Below are positions 18,834 through 27,563 of a stretch of 64,000 nucleotides of DNA, piece by piece; position 1 is the stretch's first letter; each line of letters opens with the position of its first letter. Source of the stretch: an uncultured Roseobacter sp. (GTDB taxonomy: Bacteria > Pseudomonadota > Alphaproteobacteria > Rhodobacterales > Rhodobacteraceae); contig CANKZM010000004.1 in NCBI GenBank assembly GCA_947488305.1, positions 129,501 through 193,500 of the forward strand, read 5' to 3'. The notes below the pieces were generated by a model that saw only the letters and a program-made list of their open reading frames with translations, did not search any database and had not been told where the DNA came from. The position numbers and the translations under genes are program-made.

Positions 18834-19322
18834 ATGAAAAACACCATCTTCACTATCGCCGCCGCAGGCGCCTTCGCCACAATCGCCTTTGACGTATTTG
18901 GCCAGGCATTAAGTCCGATGTTCGGCTATGCAAAGCTTGCGCCCGTCGGACTTGCCGGCGCCACGCTAAAGTCCACCTTTGGTGTCAACCCACCGGGCGC
19001 GGCATATCTTCTGCACAGCATGACCGGGCTGATCTTTTATGTTGTTGGTTATTTCGCGGTCGCCCGCCCGATCCAACGCACAGTACTGCCGCAGCTTCAC
19101 TGGAGCATTACCGCTGCTCTTTACGGTGTCGCTCTGTGGGTCTTCGCCCTTTATGGCATGGCACACCTCGTCGCAGGCATGAAGCCATTCCTTGGGTTCA
19201 CGGGCATCACATGGGTCGCATTGTGGGGTCACGTCCTTTACGCGCTGCTCGCTGCAGCGGTGCTTGAAAGCCGGGGCGTGGTTATGGAACTGCCCCAAAG
19301 ACGCGAAGTCGCCATCGGATAA
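18834..19322 (+). CDS. Unknown integral membrane protein, 162 aa
   Basis: The product has four predicted hydrophobic helices (about residues 5-22, 60-80, 92-112 and 120-148) joined by short loops and ends in a charged tail (ELPQRREVAIG). GAGGA sits 8 bases before the ATG. I do not recognise a characterised family. The glycine-rich second part of the first segment (LAPVGLAGATLKSTFGVNPPG) faces a loop. It has its own 183-bp upstream gap and a hairpin terminator after it, so it is probably a single-gene unit. Function unknown. Confidence 0.75.
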   Translation: MKNTIFTIAAAGAFATIAFDVFGQALSPMFGYAKLAPVGLAGATLKSTFGVNPPGAAYLLHSMTGLIFYVVGYFAVARPIQRTVLPQLHWSITAALYGVALWVFALYGMAHLVAGMKPFLGFTGITWVALWGHVLYALLAAAVLESRGVVMELPQRREVAIG

Positions 19323-19352
19323 CCCCAATCCGTTTTTGGAGAGCACTGCTTG

Positions 19353-19375
19353 AGCCGCCCCAACCGGGCGGCTCA
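19353..19375 (+). terminator. Rho-independent terminator-like hairpin after the membrane protein gene
   Basis: GAGCCGCCC pairs perfectly with GGGCGGCTC around a 5-base loop, 31 bases after the stop. The following tract (AACTTTGTGTT) is only weakly T-rich, so termination may be inefficient. It could lie in the leader of the DUF1643 gene that follows. Confidence 0.5.
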
Positions 19376-19422
19376 ACTTTGTGTTCTTGAACTGTACCAA
19401 ACAGGCTGGCATCAGACAGCCC

Positions 19423-19929
19423 ATGGAGATCAGAAGACATCAAACATCACAGATCGCTTCCGAAGCCGTGTATTCGGACTGCATGGCCTACCGTTACAAA
19501 CTGACGCGCCGCTGGGCACCGGGAGGGTTGTTGAACTTCATCATGCTAAATCCCTCTGTTGCAGATGAGCTGCACAATGATCCAACGGTGGAGCGTTGTG
19601 AAAGACGGGCGAGGCAACTTGGATTTGGGGCGTTCAACGTCACCAACATCTTCGCATGGCGCGACACTGACCCCTTTGCCATGCGCCGCGCTACTGAACC
19701 CGATGGGCCCGAGAACGAAAAAGTTCTAATCGAGGCGGCTCAGCAGGCGGATCAAGTGATTGCCGCCTGGGGCACGCATGGTGCGCATCGCGGGCGCGGA
19801 CCGGAAGTGGCGGCGTTGCTGCATTCAAAACGCATCCAGCTGTATCATCTTGGTTTGTCCAAGCAGGGACACCCACGCCATCCGCTCTATTTACCGTACA
19901 CGCGCCAACCGGAGCCTTGGCACATTTGA
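19423..19929 (+). CDS. DUF1643 family protein
   Basis: The 168-aa cytoplasmic protein has the DUF1643 features: an N-terminal SDCMAYRYKLTRRW, the conserved LLNFIMLNPSVADELHNDPTVERC block, NVTNIFAWRDTDP, AWGTHG, and the C-terminal LGLSKQGHPRHPLYLPY. Function is unknown for the family; the predicted fold and the conserved Asn, Asp and His residues look enzyme-like, but I will not assign a reaction. An upstream GTG at 19381 is in frame, but the sequence before the ATG at 19423 does not look conserved. It is found in phage-linked and chromosomal settings elsewhere; nothing here suggests mobility. Confidence 0.84.
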   Translation: MEIRRHQTSQIASEAVYSDCMAYRYKLTRRWAPGGLLNFIMLNPSVADELHNDPTVERCERRARQLGFGAFNVTNIFAWRDTDPFAMRRATEPDGPENEKVLIEAAQQADQVIAAWGTHGAHRGRGPEVAALLHSKRIQLYHLGLSKQGHPRHPLYLPYTRQPEPWHI

Positions 19930-20011
19930 ATTTCGTTAACCCGGTGGTGACTTTTTTTGGATAGCTCTCGCCACAGTAGCTGGTTTCAGAGTGTTCAAAA
20001 GGAGGTCGCGC

Positions 20012-20638
20012 GTGCTTTGGTTAGCTAGTTTGATAGGTTTAGCAGGTGCAGGCGCGGCCTCTCTTGTCGTCCCGCAAACGCAACCTGATGACGAAGATCC
20101 AAATCACGATGACAACTATCATCAGCCGGATCAGGATTTAGAAGGCGCAGGCAACCTTCTGGATTTTGACTTTAAGCAAGAACAGACCACCGACGAGGCT
20201 TCGCCGTTTTACTTGCACGAAGACTTCCTGACGCAGGAATTTGCAAGCGCCGACAGTGCCGAAGCAGCTCAGCACCAGACCGACGAGGGCGCATTCTACG
20301 GCGCTGACTTTGGCGACGAGGTTTCCTTGCCGAAATTTGATGAACTGCAAATGGAACCCGTCGCATTAGGCGATTGGGTTCTGCAGGGTCCTCCAGCGGA
20401 AATGATCGAATACGAGGCTGAAAAAGAAAGCCTCATGCTGGTCTGGGATGATCTGGCCGACGGTGCGGACGAGCCAGAGGTACGTGTCGAACATGATCCA
20501 GACGATGCCGAAGTGATGCACGTCGTCATGAACGATTACAGCATCGCCGAAGTCCACGGCGACCCCAACCTCAGCGCGCAAGACGTGACGGTCATTCCCT
20601 TAAGTTCCGCTCTTATCGTTGGGTTGGAACCGGCCTAG
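20012..20638 (+). CDS. Unknown acidic protein with N-terminal hydrophobic segment
   Basis: The product (208 aa) starts with one hydrophobic helix (about residues 1-19, VLWLASLIGLAGAGAASLVV) and is then very acidic, rich in Asp, Glu and Gln, with an HDDNYHQPDQD stretch. It is likely anchored or exported, with the acidic part outside; the low complexity resembles N-terminal parts of Ca2+-binding exported proteins in this family of bacteria, but no repeat motif is present. I place the start at the GTG at 20012 because AAGGAGG lies 6 bases before it; the longer in-frame GTG at 19991 would put that ribosome-binding site inside the gene. No recognised domain. Confidence 0.7.
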   Translation: MLWLASLIGLAGAGAASLVVPQTQPDDEDPNHDDNYHQPDQDLEGAGNLLDFDFKQEQTTDEASPFYLHEDFLTQEFASADSAEAAQHQTDEGAFYGADFGDEVSLPKFDELQMEPVALGDWVLQGPPAEMIEYEAEKESLMLVWDDLADGADEPEVRVEHDPDDAEVMHVVMNDYSIAEVHGDPNLSAQDVTVIPLSSALIVGLEPA

Positions 20639-20683
20639 AATTTACTTCACCGTCAGCAAATGGCGGGTGAAGCGATTCTGCAT

Positions 20684-20712
20684 TTGCCTTCGCCAGCATT
20701 CCCGCTTATACG
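20684..20712 (+). promoter_or_regulatory. Predicted rpsO promoter
   Basis: TTGCCT (20684-20689) and TATACG (20707-20712) are separated by 17 bases, close to the sigma-70 consensus. RNA would start near 20719, giving a leader of about 94 nt before rpsO. Within that leader GGGCAG-AAT-CTGCCC (20724-20738) can form a hairpin. Confidence 0.5.
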
Positions 20713-20812
20713 CGCGCATCCATGGGCAGAATCTGCCCTTACCCTCCATGGGCCTGTGCTGGACGACATCCCGGCCTGTGCCTTACCGAAACCTTTAAGA
20801 CAGGAGACCCCG

Positions 20813-21082
20813 ATGTCGATAACTGCTGAAGACAAGTCACGCCTCATGAAAGAGTTTGCAACCAAGGAAGGCGACACAGGTTCGCCGGAAGTCCAGGTTG
20901 CCATCCTAAGCTCGCGCATCGCGACGCTGACAGAGCATTTCAAGACGCACAAAAAAGACAACCACGGTCGCCGTGGGCTGCTGAAAATGGTTGCCACGCG
21001 CCGTAAACTTCTGGATTACGTTAAAGGCAAAGACGAGGCCCGTTATCAGGACCTCATCAAGCGCTTGGGCCTGCGTCGCTAA
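20813..21082 (+). CDS. rpsO: 30S ribosomal protein S15
   Basis: S15 binds the central domain of 16S rRNA early in 30S assembly. The 89-aa product is the standard length and shows the family pattern: [38 protein letters not shown], then [13 protein letters not shown] and a C-terminal LIKRLGLRR. The start is the ATG with AGGAG 8 bases upstream; an open frame reaches 20660 but has no homology. A strong terminator follows at once, so the gene is mostly transcribed alone rather than as a simple rpsO-pnp message. In E. coli S15 represses its own translation through a leader structure. Confidence 0.98.
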   Translation: MSITAEDKSRLMKEFATKEGDTGSPEVQVAILSSRIATLTEHFKTHKKDNHGRRGLLKMVATRRKLLDYVKGKDEARYQDLIKRLGLRR

Positions 21083-21110
21083 GACAGGGCTTCCAGAGTT
21101 TGTCGTCAGA

Positions 21111-21137
21111 ACGCACCCGTTTCGGGTGCGTTTTTTT
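21111..21137 (+). terminator. Rho-independent terminator of rpsO
   Basis: ACGCACCCG pairs perfectly with CGGGTGCGT around a 3-base loop and runs into seven T residues, 28 bases after the rpsO stop. This is a textbook strong terminator. Confidence 0.93.
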
Positions 21138-21213
21138 GTCCAGGTCTTCGGTCACAGGAGTTTCATGCGTTATGGTACCTTTTCCAGTGAACCTGACGGC
21201 TTAACTCACCCAG

Positions 21214-21804
21214 ATGTTAATTTTCGCAACCGCAGTCTTTTTTCTGATCATAACCCCGGGTCCGGGCGTTCTTTCAACCGCGGGTGTCGGCGCAGCTTAC
21301 GGTTCCAGAGCAGGAACGCGATACGTGTGCGGGCTGTTCATTGGAACGAACCTGGTCAGTTTGGCCGTTGTGAGCGGCTTGACCGCCGCGCTTCTGGCCA
21401 ATGAGCACCTGCGAACACTCCTGTTTGTCGCCTCAATCGCCTATCTCACCTACCTTGCCACACGGATTGCCTTCGCCGGATCGAAACTCGCCTTCATCGA
21501 ACGCGCGTCTGCGCCAGGTATTCTGGGCGGCATTACTCTGCAGGCCATCAATCCCAAGGCATATGCAGTCAATACAGCGCTCTTTACCGGCTTCGGCTTC
21601 ATGCCACAGAACTACGCGCTCGAAATCCTTTTGAAGTTTCTGATCATGAATGCGATTTGGATTCCCATTCATTTTGCCTGGCTCTGGCTGGGAATTGCAG
21701 TGCGGCGCATGAACCTGAGCCCACGTCGCCAACGGGTGATAAATGGCTTCATGGCAGCCTCGATGATGATCGTCGTATTGCTTGCTGCAGCTGCCGAATT
21801 TTGA
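21214..21804 (+). CDS. LysE/RhtB family amino-acid exporter
   Basis: This 196-aa inner-membrane protein of the LysE superfamily has about six hydrophobic helices and the family N-terminal motif FLIITPGPGVLSTAGVGAAYG followed by a GLFIGTNL-type segment. The second conserved patch GITLQAINPKAYAVNTALF is the usual GxxxxxxNPK signature. These proteins export amino acids or their analogues, and the substrate is not readable from sequence. No clear ribosome-binding site precedes the ATG. It lies downstream of the rpsO terminator and is not linked to an Lrp-type regulator here. Confidence 0.9.
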   Translation: MLIFATAVFFLIITPGPGVLSTAGVGAAYGSRAGTRYVCGLFIGTNLVSLAVVSGLTAALLANEHLRTLLFVASIAYLTYLATRIAFAGSKLAFIERASAPGILGGITLQAINPKAYAVNTALFTGFGFMPQNYALEILLKFLIMNAIWIPIHFAWLWLGIAVRRMNLSPRRQRVINGFMAASMMIVVLLAAAAEF

Positions 21805-21932
21805 AGATCGAGGCCATGCCAGACCCGTGAACGGCGCGCACGACATGAGGCGTTAAGCCACGAGAACTGAACAATTTTACCGCACAAGACGGCAATAACA
21901 GTCCGATTTCCCGTGCAATCGGCAAAAAAAGG

Positions 21933-21960
21933 TTAAAACTTTCTGAAGTTGTTCTATCAT
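21933..21960 (+). promoter_or_regulatory. Predicted promoter of the usp-symporter unit
   Basis: TTAAAA (21933-21938) and TATCAT (21955-21960) are spaced by 16 bases; the -10 matches consensus at five of six positions. RNA would start near 21967, about 110 nt before usp, with a short open frame in between. Confidence 0.45.
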
Positions 21961-21980
21961 GGGTTGCGAGGGGCAAAATA

Positions 21981-22061
21981 ATGTACCTGCCATTCGTTTG
22001 CGACCGGCTGCCTCCTTGGGCAAGCCTCTCCCGGCCTCAAACTAATTTAATGGTAGGCTGA
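21981..22061 (+). CDS. Possible leader peptide, 26 aa
   Basis: This short frame (MYLPFVCDRLPPWASLSRPQ then TNLMVG) starts at an ATG with GAGGGG 7 bases before it and ends 15 bases before the usp start codon. It lies just downstream of a predicted promoter, so it would be the first frame on the message. It contains a Pro-Pro pair, which slows ribosomes. No regulated structure is obvious; it may be chance. Confidence 0.25.
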   Translation: MYLPFVCDRLPPWASLSRPQTNLMVG

Positions 22062-22076
22062 CAGGAGAACTAAATT

Positions 22077-22514
22077 ATGACAACGAAACTGCTAGTGGGC
22101 CTTGATGGCCACAGCTCGGGTGAGCGGGCACTGGCATATGGCGAAGAGATGGCCAAACTGATCGGAAGCTGCTCGCTTCTACTCGTTTACGTCATCGAAT
22201 GGTCACCATATTCCTTCCAGACGGCCGAAGAAAACGCCCAACGCCACAAGCGTCGGGAAGAAGAGATCACGACGGCCATGTCTCGTGTCGTGCAGCCCGC
22301 GCTTGATGCGCTCAAGGAGCGGGGACTGGCAGCTGAAGGCATCGTCAAACACGGCAATGTTGCTGACACGCTGAACTCAATCGCAAAAAATGAAGGTGCA
22401 CAGCAGATCATCGTCGGACGTTCCGCAGAAACAGGGCTATCCCAACGTATTTTCGGAAGCTCAACGGCGAACCTTGTGATGCAGGCCCATGTGCCCGTGA
22501 CCGTTGTCGGATAG
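22077..22514 (+). CDS. Universal stress protein (UspA family)
   Basis: This is a 145-aa cytoplasmic Usp domain. It has the N-terminal [19 protein letters not shown] and the C-terminal ATP-binding signature G-x2-G-x9-G-S/T, seen here as [17 protein letters not shown], followed by VPVTVVG. An ATP-binding Usp is therefore expected. AGGAG precedes the ATG by 8 bases. The alanine-type symporter gene starts 10 bases after the stop, so the two are co-transcribed. Usp proteins encoded beside a transporter can regulate it (TeaD with the TeaABC ectoine transporter is the known case); a similar role here is inferred. Confidence 0.93.
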   Translation: MTTKLLVGLDGHSSGERALAYGEEMAKLIGSCSLLLVYVIEWSPYSFQTAEENAQRHKRREEEITTAMSRVVQPALDALKERGLAAEGIVKHGNVADTLNSIAKNEGAQQIIVGRSAETGLSQRIFGSSTANLVMQAHVPVTVVG

Positions 22515-22524
22515 GAATGACATA

Positions 22525-24078
22525 ATGAAAATGAAAACTCGAATACTTGCGGCATCGACCGCACTGGCGGCATCTGTTTCGCCCGCTCTGGCACAAGAAG
22601 CCAGCTCGCTTGATGCGCGCGTCAATGAAGCCTTTGCAAATTTCACCGGACCCTTTGTAAGCCTGATCTTTGCGCCATTCCCGGGAACCAGCTTTCCATG
22701 GATTGTGATGTGGCTGGTGATCGCGGCCACCATCTTCACGCTCTACTTCGGATTTGTTCAGTTCCGGTTCTTTGGTCACGCCATCGGTCTGGTCAAAGGC
22801 GACTATTCCGACCCGAACGACGCGGGCGAGGTCAGTCACTTTCAGGCGCTTGCCACGGCCCTTTCGGGTACGGTCGGTCTGGGGAACATCGCGGGTGTCG
22901 CTGTCGCTGTCGGTATCGGCGGGCCGGGTGCAACCTTCTGGATGATCCTTGCGGGCTTGCTTGGTATGGCCTCGAAGTTCACCGAATGCACCCTTGGTGT
23001 GAAATACCGCAACGAATACCCCGATGGTACCGTCTCTGGTGGCCCGATGTACTATATGTCTAAGGGCTTTGACGAACTGGGACTGCCGGGTGGCAAGATC
23101 CTTGCTGTCCTCTTCTCGGTGTTCTGTATTCTTGGAGCACTTGGTGGAGGCAACATGTTCCAGGCCAACCAGGCACACGCGCAAATCACGCAGCTCACGG
23201 GCGACTACCCTGGATGGATCACAGGCATCCTCTTTGCAGCAGTCGTGTTCGCAGTGATCGTTGGCGGGATCAAATCAATCGCCAAGGTCACGGAAAAAGT
23301 CGTGCCGTTCATGGGTATCATGTATGTCGGCGCTGCGCTGATCATCCTGATCGTGAACTTCGACATGATCGGCTGGGCCTTTGGACAGATCTTTGCAGGC
23401 GCCTTCACCGGTTTGGGCGTTGCTGGCGGTTTTGTAGGAGCTTTGATTCAAGGCTTCAAACGGGCCGCGTTTTCCAACGAGGCGGGCGTCGGTTCGGCAG
23501 CAATTGCACACTCGGCTGTTCGGACCAAAGAACCCATAACGGAAGGCTTCGTCTCGCTGCTTGAGCCGCTGATCGACACGGTTGTCATCTGCACGATGAC
23601 CGCTCTTGTGATCATCATCTCGCAGCAGCTCATCATCGACGAGGCAACTGGCAATTACGTACTGAACGAAGCTGGAAGCGCGATTGCGACGGTCGACGGC
23701 AACTCGGGCGTGGCACTGACGTCGGCGGCCTTTGCCTCCGGGATCAGTTGGTTCCCGTTCATTCTGGCGATTGCGGTGGTTCTTTTTGCCTTCTCGACAA
23801 TGATCTCGTGGTCCTACTACGGGCTGAAAGCCTGGACCTACCTTTTTGGTGAGGGCAAGACGGCAGAACTGACGTTCAAGGTCATCTTCTGCGTCTTCGT
23901 GGTGATTGGCGCTGCGGCAAACCTTGGTCCGGTCATCGACTTCTCGGACGCCGCGATCTTTGCCATGGCCGTGGTCAACATCTTTGCGCTCTACTTCCTG
24001 ATGAAGATCGTCCGCAAAGAGCTGCATAGCTACGCGGCACGGCTGAAATCAGGCGAGATCAAGAAGTTCAGCCACTAA
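22525..24078 (+). CDS. AGCS family sodium:alanine/glycine symporter
   Basis: This 517-aa inner-membrane Na+-coupled amino-acid importer has about 11 hydrophobic helices. The family signature is [20 protein letters not shown] followed by PGATFWM (about 110-135), and the conserved [19 protein letters not shown] motif is near residue 320. The N-terminal [24 protein letters not shown] segment looks like a signal sequence preceding the first transmembrane helix, an unusual but recurrent feature in Rhodobacterales. AGGAA lies 7 bases before the ATG at 22525. It is paired with usp upstream and followed by a terminator. Confidence 0.94.
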   Translation: MKMKTRILAASTALAASVSPALAQEASSLDARVNEAFANFTGPFVSLIFAPFPGTSFPWIVMWLVIAATIFTLYFGFVQFRFFGHAIGLVKGDYSDPNDAGEVSHFQALATALSGTVGLGNIAGVAVAVGIGGPGATFWMILAGLLGMASKFTECTLGVKYRNEYPDGTVSGGPMYYMSKGFDELGLPGGKILAVLFSVFCILGALGGGNMFQANQAHAQITQLTGDYPGWITGILFAAVVFAVIVGGIKSIAKVTEKVVPFMGIMYVGAALIILIVNFDMIGWAFGQIFAGAFTGLGVAGGFVGALIQGFKRAAFSNEAGVGSAAIAHSAVRTKEPITEGFVSLLEPLIDTVVICTMTALVIIISQQLIIDEATGNYVLNEAGSAIATVDGNSGVALTSAAFASGISWFPFILAIAVVLFAFSTMISWSYYGLKAWTYLFGEGKTAELTFKVIFCVFVVIGAAANLGPVIDFSDAAIFAMAVVNIFALYFLMKIVRKELHSYAARLKSGEIKKFSH

Positions 24079-24085
24079 CACAATG

Positions 24086-24113
24086 CAAGAGGGCGGCTAA
24101 GGTCGCCCTCTTG
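24086..24113 (+). terminator. Rho-independent terminator after the symporter gene
   Basis: CAAGAGGGCG pairs perfectly with CGCCCTCTTG around an 8-base loop, 7 bases after the stop. The T-tract is short, so release may be partly Rho-dependent. It separates the usp-symporter unit from pnp. Confidence 0.7.
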
Positions 24114-24307
24114 ACCTCTGACACCCTGTTCGGGTCAGTGTCTTGCGCATGTTCGGGCCAAAGAATTTTGTAGCGCCGATTCATGCTTTGCTCGCAGTCT
24201 TTCGCGCATAAACCATCCCTTTCCAAAGCAGCGCTTCTCGTGTATGCCCGCGCAATCTGAAAGCCGGCGCCCGGACCTCAGCGCCGCCAAAAGAAGATAT
24301 CGGGGTC

Positions 24308-24325
24308 AGGGGGAATTCGCCCCCT
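24308..24325 (+). other. Hairpin in the pnp leader
   Basis: AGGGGG-AATTCG-CCCCCT forms a 6-bp GC-rich stem 35 bases before the pnp start codon. In E. coli, RNase III cuts a leader stem and PNPase then destabilises its own mRNA. This short stem could serve a similar control, but it is much smaller than the E. coli one. Apart from this hairpin I see no other feature in the 247-bp gap before pnp. Confidence 0.3.
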
Positions 24326-24360
24326 ATGCAATGGCCAATGGGCCGAAACAGGAAACGTAG

Positions 24361-26496
24361 ATGTTTAACGAAACGAAAAAATCGATTGAGTGGGGCGAAG
24401 AAACGCTGACACTCGAAACAGGAAAAGTGGCCCGTCAAGCGGATGGGTCGGTGATTGCAACGCTTGGTGAGACCAGCGTCATGGCAAACGTCACCTTTGC
24501 GAAAAAGCAAAAACCCGGTCAGGATTTCTTTCCGCTGACCGTTCACTACCAAGAGAAATACTACGCAGCAGGCAAAGTGCCTGGCGGGTTCTTCAAGCGC
24601 GAGGCGCGCCCCACCGAGAAAGAGACACTGACGGCCCGTCTGATTGACCGTCCAATCCGTCCACTGTTCGTCCCCGGCTTCAAGAATGAAGTGCTGGTGA
24701 TGTGCACTGTGCTCTCCCATGATCTGGTAAACGATCCAGATATGGTCGCGATGATTGCGGCGTCGGCAGCACTGACCATTTCCGGCGCACCCTTCATGGG
24801 CCCGATTGCCGGTGCCCGCGTTGGATTTGAGGATGGCGAATACATCCTGAACCCAACCGTTGATGACATGCAGGACCTGCGCCTGAACCCGGACCAGCGT
24901 CTGGACCTCGTTGTTGCAGGCACAAAAGACGCCGTCATGATGGTTGAATCCGAAGCCTATGAGCTGACCGAAGAGGAAATGTTGGGTGCGGTGAAATTTG
25001 CACATGAGCAAATCCAGCCGGTCATCGACTTGATTATCTCGCTCGCGGAAGATGCCGCCAAAGAGCCGTTTGATTTCCAGCCTGCCGATTACTCCGAGCT
25101 TTCCGCAGCCATCGCTGCAGCGGGCGAAACGGCCATGCGCGCCGCTTTTGCGATCTCTGACAAACAGGAGCGTACAACAGCAGTCGCTGCGGCCCGTGAA
25201 ACCATCATGGAAGCGCTGACAGACGAGCAGAAAGAGGATCCAAACCTCGGGTCCGCGATGAAAGGTCTTGAAGCCTCCATCCTGCGTGGCGACGTGGTGA
25301 AAACCGGCAAGCGGATCGATGGTCGCAAAACGGATGAAATCCGTGACATCGTCTGCGAAACGGGCCTCTTGCCCCGGACCCACGGCTCTGCGCTCTTTAC
25401 CCGCGGTGAGACACAAGGTCTGGTCGTGACCACGCTGGGCACCGGCGATGATGAGCAATTCATTGACGCGCTGCACGGCAACTTCAAATCCAACTTCCTG
25501 CTGCACTATAACTTCCCGCCCTATTCGGTTGGCGAAGCAGGACGCGTGGGCCCTCCCGGACGTCGTGAGATTGGTCACGGTAAACTGGCATGGCGTGCGC
25601 TGCAGGCGGTGCTGCCCGCAGCAACTGACTTCCCCTATACTGTGCGCGTGGTCTCTGAGATCACCGAATCCAACGGTTCGTCTTCGATGGCGTCCGTTTG
25701 CGGTGGCTCCTTGTCGATGATGGACGCAGGCGTTCCGCTGAAGTCTGCCGTTGCTGGTGTGGCCATGGGTCTGATCTTGGAAGAAGACGGCTCCTACGCG
25801 ATCCTGTCCGACATTCTGGGTGACGAAGACCACCTCGGTGACATGGATTTCAAGGTCGCGGGCACCGAGAACGGCATCACCTCGCTGCAGATGGACATCA
25901 AGGTCGCGGGCATCACGCCTGAGATCATGGAGAAAGCTCTGGCGCAGGCGAAAGACGGCCGGATGCATATCCTCGGCGAGATGGGCAAGGCGATCACGGG
26001 TGCGGCGGACTTCTCCGTGCACGCTCCGCGCATCGAGACCATGCAAATCCCGACCGACAAGATCCGTGAAGTCATCGGTTCCGGCGGCAAGGTCATCCGC
26101 GAGATCGTCGAAGTCTCCGGCGCGAAAGTGGACATCAATGACGAAGGCACCATCAAGATCGCAAGCCCGAACGGCGACTCGATCAAGAAAGCCTACGACA
26201 TGATCCACTCCATCGTGGCAGAGCCGGAAGAAGGCCAAGTCTACACCGGCACGGTCGTCAAGATCGTCGACTTCGGTGCCTTCGTGAACTTCTTCGGTAA
26301 GCGTGACGGTCTAGTGCACGTTTCTCAGATCGAGAACCGCCGCCTGAACCACCCCTCAGATGTTCTGAAGGAAGGTCAGGAAGTGAAGGTCAAATTGCTT
26401 GGCTTTGATGATCGCGGCAAGGTTCGCCTGTCGATGAAGGTCGTCGATCAGGAAACCGGCGAAGAGATCAAGAAAGAAGAAAAAAGCGACGCCTGA
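24361..26496 (+). CDS. pnp: Polyribonucleotide nucleotidyltransferase (PNPase)
   Basis: PNPase degrades RNA 3' to 5' using phosphate and is part of the degradosome. The 711-aa protein is full length: first RNase PH domain (about 10-140) with [20 protein letters not shown], helical linker, second catalytic RNase PH domain (about 310-540) with [24 protein letters not shown] and the active-site aspartates in the [19 protein letters not shown] segment, then a KH domain ([15 protein letters not shown]) and an S1 domain ([24 protein letters not shown]). It ends with an acidic/lysine-rich tail. It has its own 247-bp leader downstream of the symporter terminator. Confidence 0.98.
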   Translation: MFNETKKSIEWGEETLTLETGKVARQADGSVIATLGETSVMANVTFAKKQKPGQDFFPLTVHYQEKYYAAGKVPGGFFKREARPTEKETLTARLIDRPIRPLFVPGFKNEVLVMCTVLSHDLVNDPDMVAMIAASAALTISGAPFMGPIAGARVGFEDGEYILNPTVDDMQDLRLNPDQRLDLVVAGTKDAVMMVESEAYELTEEEMLGAVKFAHEQIQPVIDLIISLAEDAAKEPFDFQPADYSELSAAIAAAGETAMRAAFAISDKQERTTAVAAARETIMEALTDEQKEDPNLGSAMKGLEASILRGDVVKTGKRIDGRKTDEIRDIVCETGLLPRTHGSALFTRGETQGLVVTTLGTGDDEQFIDALHGNFKSNFLLHYNFPPYSVGEAGRVGPPGRREIGHGKLAWRALQAVLPAATDFPYTVRVVSEITESNGSSSMASVCGGSLSMMDAGVPLKSAVAGVAMGLILEEDGSYAILSDILGDEDHLGDMDFKVAGTENGITSLQMDIKVAGITPEIMEKALAQAKDGRMHILGEMGKAITGAADFSVHAPRIETMQIPTDKIREVIGSGGKVIREIVEVSGAKVDINDEGTIKIASPNGDSIKKAYDMIHSIVAEPEEGQVYTGTVVKIVDFGAFVNFFGKRDGLVHVSQIENRRLNHPSDVLKEGQEVKVKLLGFDDRGKVRLSMKVVDQETGEEIKKEEKSDA

Positions 26497-26517
26497 TAAG
26501 GGTTGCTTTATGATCAC

Positions 26518-26541
26518 GCCCCTTCCCATGCGGGGAGGGGC
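26518..26541 (+). terminator. Terminator-like hairpin after pnp
   Basis: GCCCCTTCCC pairs with GGGGAGGGGC (one G-U pair) around the loop ATGC, 21 bases after the pnp stop. The following tract is AT-rich but has no immediate run of T, so termination strength is uncertain. Confidence 0.6.
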
Positions 26542-26572
26542 AGCCAAAATATTGTTTTAGCGGGCGACCCCG

Positions 26573-27559
26573 ATGACTGAAGATCGCGCCAACGCACATT
26601 TGAAGGTTACGGTCGCGGCGCTTACGCGAAAACGACCCGAAATGGTGAGCAATCTTCTTGAGTCCTGGCGAGACATGCAGCTGCCAGAGAACTGTTCGGT
26701 CTCGTGTCTAATTGTCGAAAACGACGAGACACCCGTCGCGCAGGATGTTGTTGAGCGCAACGCGCCACTCCACGACAACCTGCCCCTTTACTATGTGCTC
26801 GAAGTCGAGGCTGGCATTCCGTTTGGCCGAAATCGTGCGGCGAAAGAGGCGATTGCCCTTGGGTCGGATTTGCTCATTTTTGTCGATGACGATGAGATTG
26901 TGGCAAACGACTGGCTGGTCGAACTGATTGCAGCCTATCGCCAGAGCAAAGCTGTCTTGATCGGCGGACCGTTGCGGGTGAAGAAGACCGACCGGAAGCT
27001 ATCAGTTCTGGACAGTCTGATGGACGCTTGTATCGAGCGACGTTACCTGCGCAAGGAAACCCGCGCCGCCCGCCGGGCGGATTTGAATGGCACCCCGGGC
27101 GTTACCATCGTCACGAACAACTGGCTGGGCGAAACGGCGCTATTTGAAGAACACGGCATTTGGTTCGATGAAAAAATGCGCTTCACAGGCGGCACAGATT
27201 CAAAACTATGTGCCGAAGTAAAGTCCGCTGGATTTCCGACAGCCTGGGCGGCAAATGCAGCCGTCTACGAAGAAATACCGTTGGAACGATTGGCCGTCAG
27301 CTACCAGTTCAAGCGCGGGCGTGATCAATCCTCTACGAATTATCACCGTAAGCTCGAAAAAACGCCCGCCGCCAAATTCAATGTTCTGGTGAGCGTCCCG
27401 ATCAAAATCGTTATCGTTGCCGGCTTGCTGGTGGCGTTGCCCTTTACCGGCGGGCGCACCCTTCTTGATGCGGTGCGGACAAGTGGATGGATCGCAGGCA
27501 GGATCGACGCCTTGATGGGTCGCCGGTCAGATCTCTACAAGACCATAACCGGCGACTGA
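26573..27559 (+). CDS. Family 2 glycosyltransferase
   Basis: The 328-aa protein has a GT-A fold glycosyltransferase family 2 domain: KVTVAALTRKRPEMVSNLL at the start, the sugar-nucleotide-binding GIPFGRNRAAKEAI, the metal-binding DDD in LLIFVDDDEIVANDW (about 103-105) and the later FTGGTDSKLCAEVK block. A hydrophobic segment near residues 275-290 (IKIVIVAGLLVALPF) could tether it to the membrane. GT2 enzymes build polysaccharides or glycolipids; donor and acceptor are unknown here and no other glycan genes are adjacent. It follows the pnp terminator and converges with the peroxiredoxin gene (4-base gap). Confidence 0.88.
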   Translation: MTEDRANAHLKVTVAALTRKRPEMVSNLLESWRDMQLPENCSVSCLIVENDETPVAQDVVERNAPLHDNLPLYYVLEVEAGIPFGRNRAAKEAIALGSDLLIFVDDDEIVANDWLVELIAAYRQSKAVLIGGPLRVKKTDRKLSVLDSLMDACIERRYLRKETRAARRADLNGTPGVTIVTNNWLGETALFEEHGIWFDEKMRFTGGTDSKLCAEVKSAGFPTAWAANAAVYEEIPLERLAVSYQFKRGRDQSSTNYHRKLEKTPAAKFNVLVSVPIKIVIVAGLLVALPFTGGRTLLDAVRTSGWIAGRIDALMGRRSDLYKTITGD

Positions 27560-27563
27560 CCCT

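Noticed and set aside
24181-26238. 685-codon open frame on the minus strand opposite pnp
   Set aside because: It is His-, Arg- and Phe-rich with no recognisable domain, and the plus strand is unmistakably pnp. Long antisense frames arise from GC-rich codon bias.
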